6,971 nt of DNA from DAOUMU01 sp034409055 (GTDB taxonomy: Bacteria > Chloroflexota > Anaerolineae > 4572-78 > J111), in NCBI GenBank assembly GCA_034409055.1, contig DAOUMU010000127.1, positions 1-6,971 of the forward strand, in the 5' to 3' direction. Numbering within the stretch: position 1 is the stretch's first letter; every line of letters starts with the position of its first letter. A program made the position numbers and the translations under genes. Under the pieces are notes generated by a model that worked only from the letters and a program-made list of their open reading frames with translations, did not search any database and was not told the origin of the DNA. Shown here in pieces: positions 4,901-6,971 of this stretch.

Positions 4901-6796
4901 ACTGGCCTGCTCGGGCGGGTAGGCGGCCGGCAACTCAAACCCCTTGATTTGGTAGAAGGGCTCCATCAATTCAGCCTCGAGCAGGAAGTAGAGCTTGGCA
5001 AAACCGGGGTCCTGGCGCTGCAGGGCAAAAACCGATTCATCCACGATGGCTACGCCCAGGGCAGTCTGAACCGCACGGCCGTCGGTATGGGCGCTGGTCT
5101 GGAAATCAATGGTAGCCATTTCGCCGGGCAGATAGGTATCCTGGTTAGCAGTGATGGCGATATCGAGGTCGCGGGGTTCGTCGACCACGACCAGCCGGGT
5201 GTCACGCACAATGGACCCGTCGAGCAGAACCTTGTAGGCGTGCAGTTCCAGAGCGCCATACATATCGGGGCTAAGGTCGATGGCAAAATCGGCCCGGCCT
5301 GCCTGCACCCTAGCCGAGCGGGTCGAGATGGTTTGGCCCTCTTTGACCATGTCCAGGTAGATGCTGCCGCTGTTCACGGGGGTCAGGGCAGTCAGGTTCA
5401 TCGTCTCGCCGACAACGTAGGCGGCCCGATCTGCCCGGAGCAGGACGTGGTCGGTGCCGCCTTCGGGTTGGAATTGGAAGGTCCGGCTGGCGCTGAAGCC
5501 ACCCTCATCGCGGGCCTGAACGAACAGGCTGGTCGAACCCTGACCCGGCTCGAAGCGGAACTCGGCCAGACCAAACTCACCCGTGGGTATAGATTGCGGG
5601 GCCTGCTGACCAACGCTGATTTGGAGATCGGTTTGGGCCGGGCTGCCATCCGGGTAGGCAGTCAAGATATAGATGATGTTCTCAACGCCCGGACGGAGGG
5701 TGCCACTTTCGGCCACCGCCTCGATGATGATAGGCTGAGCAGCAACGGGCAAGATGGCGCTGGTTTGTTCGGCGTGGTCAGTCTGGTCGATGACCGTCAC
5801 TTCCAGGGCAAATTGGGCCTGTTGGCTGTCGAGACCGGAGCCAACCAGGTAGTCGGGTAAATCGAAGCTGAATTCATACGTCCCATGCTCATCCGTTTGA
5901 CCCAGGACGTTCAGCAGCTCCACTCGCTCCACATCATAAACCAGGCCCACCAGTTGTACCTCGCTCCCGGCGACCGGCTTGCCGAAGAAGTAATCGGCCT
6001 GGATGGTCCCTTCGACGCGCTGGCCGGGGATATAGAAAGTACGGTCGGTAGAAACGTTGACGCTAAACTTGGGCAAGACGTAAGGCCGGACCTCGACCGT
6101 CCTTTCGGAGACGGTATCGCCAATAGTGGCGCTCAATTTGTAATCACCCTGGTTGACCATATCGGCCAGGATAAAATCTGCGGCAGCCACGCCAAAATCG
6201 GAGGTGGGCACGCTCTGGCGGAAGATCTTGTTCCCCCTGGCATCTTGCACCAGGAAGTCGATGGTCGCTGCCCGGGCCGGGGTTAGATCAAAGCGGCTCA
6301 AGGCCAGGGCCCGCATATGAATCGTCTGCCCCGGCTGGTAGAGCGGTTTGTCCGTGGTCAACAGCAGCCGGAACGCGCGCTCGACCGTGACCCGGCGTTC
6401 GAGACGATCCCGGCCGGCCGAGGATTCGGTTTCGACCACAAGCTGGTAATCACCGGCCAGGTCGGCCGGAATGTGAAAACTGACGGGCAGGCTGCCACTG
6501 TCGTCGGTGACCGCCTCCAGCAGGGGAATGGCCTGCTCATCGCTGGTCGATTGCAGGCTGACCTCCACCGCTGCGCCGGTCACTGGCTGGCCATTACCGG
6601 CTTCCTGCACCACCACCCGCAGGGAAGCGTCACTATCAGGGGCAAAGTGCGTCTGCCCAACGACAATGGTCTGTTGGTCGTCAATCCGGTCGGGCAGCGT
6701 GCGAATGTACCAAAAAGCTACAAAGGCAATGGCAATGATGAGGATAATGAGCAGTCTTAGCCCAGTGGATGTATTGAGACGAATTTTGGATAACAT
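1907..6796 (-). CDS. Membrane-anchored alpha-2-macroglobulin with in-frame UGA at the thioester cysteine; candidate selenoprotein
   Basis: One 1629-codon reading frame interrupted only by TGA at codon 1148 (3355-3353). Bacterial A2Ms sit in the envelope and are thought to trap or covalently tether attacking proteases, using a Cys-Gln thioester that becomes reactive after bait cleavage. Domain order: TM anchor (about 13-32), MG domains (about 45-640), six more TM helices (about 677-872), a Met-rich and acidic linker (867-928), MG7 (about 930-1100), thioester domain (about 1125-1415), CUB-like region (about 1425-1490) and receptor-binding/MG8 domain (about 1500-1629). Codons 1144-1151 read Leu-Pro-His-Gly-TGA-Phe-Glu-Gln, so the TGA is exactly the thioester Cys. 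A SECIS-like hairpin follows at once. There is no frameshift, and no other Cys in the protein. Length fits the family (about 1500-1900 residues). The start is ATG 6796, with AGGAGG 6 nt upstream; the in-frame TTG at 6832 lies inside the palindromic repeat and has no such site. Alternatives: nonsense pseudogene or sequencing error. Confidence 0.85.
1910..3352 (-). other. C-terminal module of the A2M: thioester domain, CUB-like region, receptor-binding/MG8 domain
   Basis: Residues 1149-1629. It opens with Phe-Glu-Gln-Ser-Thr-Ser-Ala-Thr-Tyr-Pro-Asn-Val-Leu-Val-Leu-Asp-Tyr-Leu, the normal continuation of the bacterial thioester motif, so nothing is missing across the TGA. The alpha/alpha-toroid repeats continue: GYQRLLTFEVPGGGYSLFGD (1187-1206), WLLAQQQSDGTW (1241-1252), ELPTTAYITWSLIEAGYED (1266-1284) and KDSWGTWNTTQATILSLKTL (1393-1412). 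The final domain has LIDLGVPPGFTVLTEDLSRL (1537-1556) and MAYDYYNP (1605-1612), typical of the A2M receptor-binding region. The first possible start inside it is GTG 3319, with no Shine-Dalgarno sequence upstream and 11 conserved thioester-domain residues lost. It is therefore unlikely to be an independent gene and most likely reaches the protein only by UGA readthrough. Its reading frame is free of lesions over 480 codons. Confidence 0.8.
3326..3342 (-). promoter_or_regulatory. Candidate bacterial SECIS hairpin
   Basis: A perfect 7-bp stem, GUACGUC / GACGUAC, closes a GGC loop. It begins 11 nt after the UGA, and the loop guanines are bases 18 and 19 after it. Bacterial SECIS elements lie in the coding region just behind the UGA, with a short apical loop that has G in its first two positions; in E. 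coli fdhF the loop G is at about base 19. SelB binds this loop and delivers Sec-tRNA. Here the stem is encoded by Ser-Thr-Ser-Ala-Thr-Tyr codons, so codon choice has produced the pairing. A weaker outer pairing of CACG (3361-3358) with CGUG (3314-3311) could enclose the UGA. Function is inferred from position and shape. Confidence 0.7.
3353..3355 (-). other. In-frame UGA codon at the thioester Cys position; putative selenocysteine codon
   Basis: The mRNA reads CCC CAC GGC UGA UUU GAA CAA, that is Pro-His-Gly-[UGA]-Phe-Glu-Gln. The A2M thioester signature is Gly-Cys-x-Glu-Gln, so UGA occupies the Cys codon. UGA differs by one base from both Cys codons, UGU and UGC. UGA is not reassigned throughout the genome: both genes in the window end in TGA, and the A2M has no other in-frame TGA in 1629 codons. 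This pattern, UGA where homologues have Cys, is the standard comparative sign of selenocysteine. A nonsense mutation would look the same at the codon itself; the adjacent hairpin favours recoding. Confidence 0.72.
3356..6796 (-). other. N-terminal module of the A2M: TM anchor, MG domains, six-helix membrane insert, MG7 (the product if UGA terminates)
   Basis: Residues 1-1147, numbered from ATG 6796. The N-terminus has K/R then a hydrophobic stretch (14-31), a signal anchor rather than a cleaved signal; no lipobox Cys is present. MG signatures are clear: TTDKPLYQPGQTIHMRALAL (147-166), then YVLPKFSVNVSTDRTFYIPG (239-258), and a later YLPGE repeat near 555. Where vertebrate A2M carries its bait region, this protein has hydrophobic segments at about 677-701, 712-738, 754-775, 783-803, 812-831 and 846-872. 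Positive loops (RGSGLIKRS, WWRQDETAK, GQKLWAEKRRG) alternate so that both the MG1-6 part and everything after 872 lie outside the cytoplasm. MG7 begins at RQFFPETLYW (931-940) with the typical ADSITTWRLTA (959-969). If UGA acts as a stop, this part alone is made and lacks the whole thioester domain. Automated annotation would probably call it a separate gene. Confidence 0.8.
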
Positions 6797-6802
6797 TGGA
6801 TT

Positions 6803-6808
6803 CCTCCT
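6803..6808 (-). promoter_or_regulatory. Shine-Dalgarno site of the A2M gene
   Basis: AGGAGG on the minus strand, 6 nt before ATG 6796. It decides the start: the frame extends 12 codons further to a TTG at 6832, but that TTG lies inside a palindrome and would place this Shine-Dalgarno within coding sequence. Confidence 0.85.
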
Positions 6809-6848
6809 CTGTAAATAGACCTGGTAGGACAAACTTAAGTTTGTCGTA
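6803..6848 (-). repeat. Leader repeat copy B: palindrome plus spacer plus Shine-Dalgarno, before the A2M gene
   Basis: Second copy of the element found before the HOT gene. The inner 18 bp (6828-6845) is a perfect palindrome centred on CTTAAG. The outer pairs are weaker than in copy A: G6827 faces G6846, and pairing then resumes with A6826/T6847 and T6825/A6848. Similarity to copy A stops just beyond the palindrome on one side and at the Shine-Dalgarno on the other, so the conserved block covers only the leader. Confidence 0.85.
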
Positions 6849-6867
6849 ACTACTCAGCCACTAGATG

Positions 6868-6902
6868 TAGGGATTTGAGCTTAAAAAAGGCCAAAATCCC
6901 TA
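6868..6902. other. Inverted repeat upstream of the A2M gene
   Basis: TAGGGATTT (6868-6876) pairs with AAATCCCTA (6894-6902), a perfect 9-bp stem with a 17-nt loop holding an A6 run. It overlaps the edge of the weak -10 at 6901-6906, so it could be an operator. Neither strand has a long T run after the stem, so a rho-independent terminator is less likely. Confidence 0.4.
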
Positions 6903-6929
6903 TATACAGTAGCTCTCGATATCAGCAAA
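6901..6929 (-). promoter_or_regulatory. Weak candidate promoter of the A2M gene
   Basis: On the minus strand, TTTGCT (6929-6924) and TATATA (6906-6901) are 17 bp apart. The -35 match is poor. A consensus TTGACA also occurs at 6967-6962, but I see no good -10 at the right distance from it. Transcription could also come from beyond the window. Confidence 0.3.
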
Positions 6930-6971
6930 AACTAGATCTTGCCAAATGGATTCACGCTTTATGTCAATATA

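Noticed and set aside
4784..5860. 358-codon open frame on the plus strand
   Set aside because: It is antisense to clear MG-domain coding sequence, has no recognisable domains, and long antisense frames are expected in G+C-rich genes.
6797..6832. A2M start at TTG 6832
   Set aside because: It lies in the palindrome of the shared leader repeat and would place the strong AGGAGG inside the coding region; ATG 6796 has correct spacing.
6846..6971. RNA gene or further coding sequence at the right end
   Set aside because: No tRNA-like fold and no frame with a ribosome site is visible; only the hairpin and weak promoter elements are present.

Overview
The window holds two genes on the minus strand and a repeat-rich gap between them. 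Moderate-to-high G+C, strong AGGAGG ribosome sites and long MG-domain proteins point to a free-living bacterium. Codon style and the type of alpha-2-macroglobulin (A2M) suggest Chloroflexota (Anaerolineae-like), but nothing here proves a taxon.

Layout, read along the minus strand: a short upstream region (6846-6971) with a weak candidate promoter and a hairpin; a large membrane-anchored A2M gene (6796-1907, 1629 codons); a non-coding gap (1346-1906) with a 7-bp tandem repeat across the A2M stop, two copies of a dispersed repeat, a rho-independent terminator and a good promoter; then a complete iron-dependent alcohol dehydrogenase-family gene of the hydroxyacid-oxoacid transhydrogenase (HOT/ADHFE1) type (1291-14). 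Both genes start behind almost the same 43-bp leader, made of a palindrome, a spacer and a Shine-Dalgarno sequence.

The main discovery candidate is inside the A2M gene. A simple ORF caller splits it in two at a TGA (3355-3353). Both parts are in the same frame, and the TGA replaces exactly the cysteine of the thioester motif: Leu-Pro-His-Gly-[TGA]-Phe-Glu-Gln, where the family has Gly-Cys-x-Glu-Gln. Ten bases after the TGA is a perfect 7-bp hairpin with a GGC loop whose first G is base 18 after the TGA, the geometry of a bacterial SECIS element. The other 1628 residues contain no cysteine. The best reading is a selenoprotein A2M with selenocysteine at the thioester position, which could form an internal selenoester. 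The alternative is a nonsense mutation or sequencing error at that one base.

The two genes show no obvious functional link. The first is an envelope protein that probably traps or tethers proteases; the second is a cytosolic redox enzyme. They seem to be transcribed separately, because a terminator and a promoter lie between them, but the shared leader repeat suggests a common mode of translation control or a common dispersed element.
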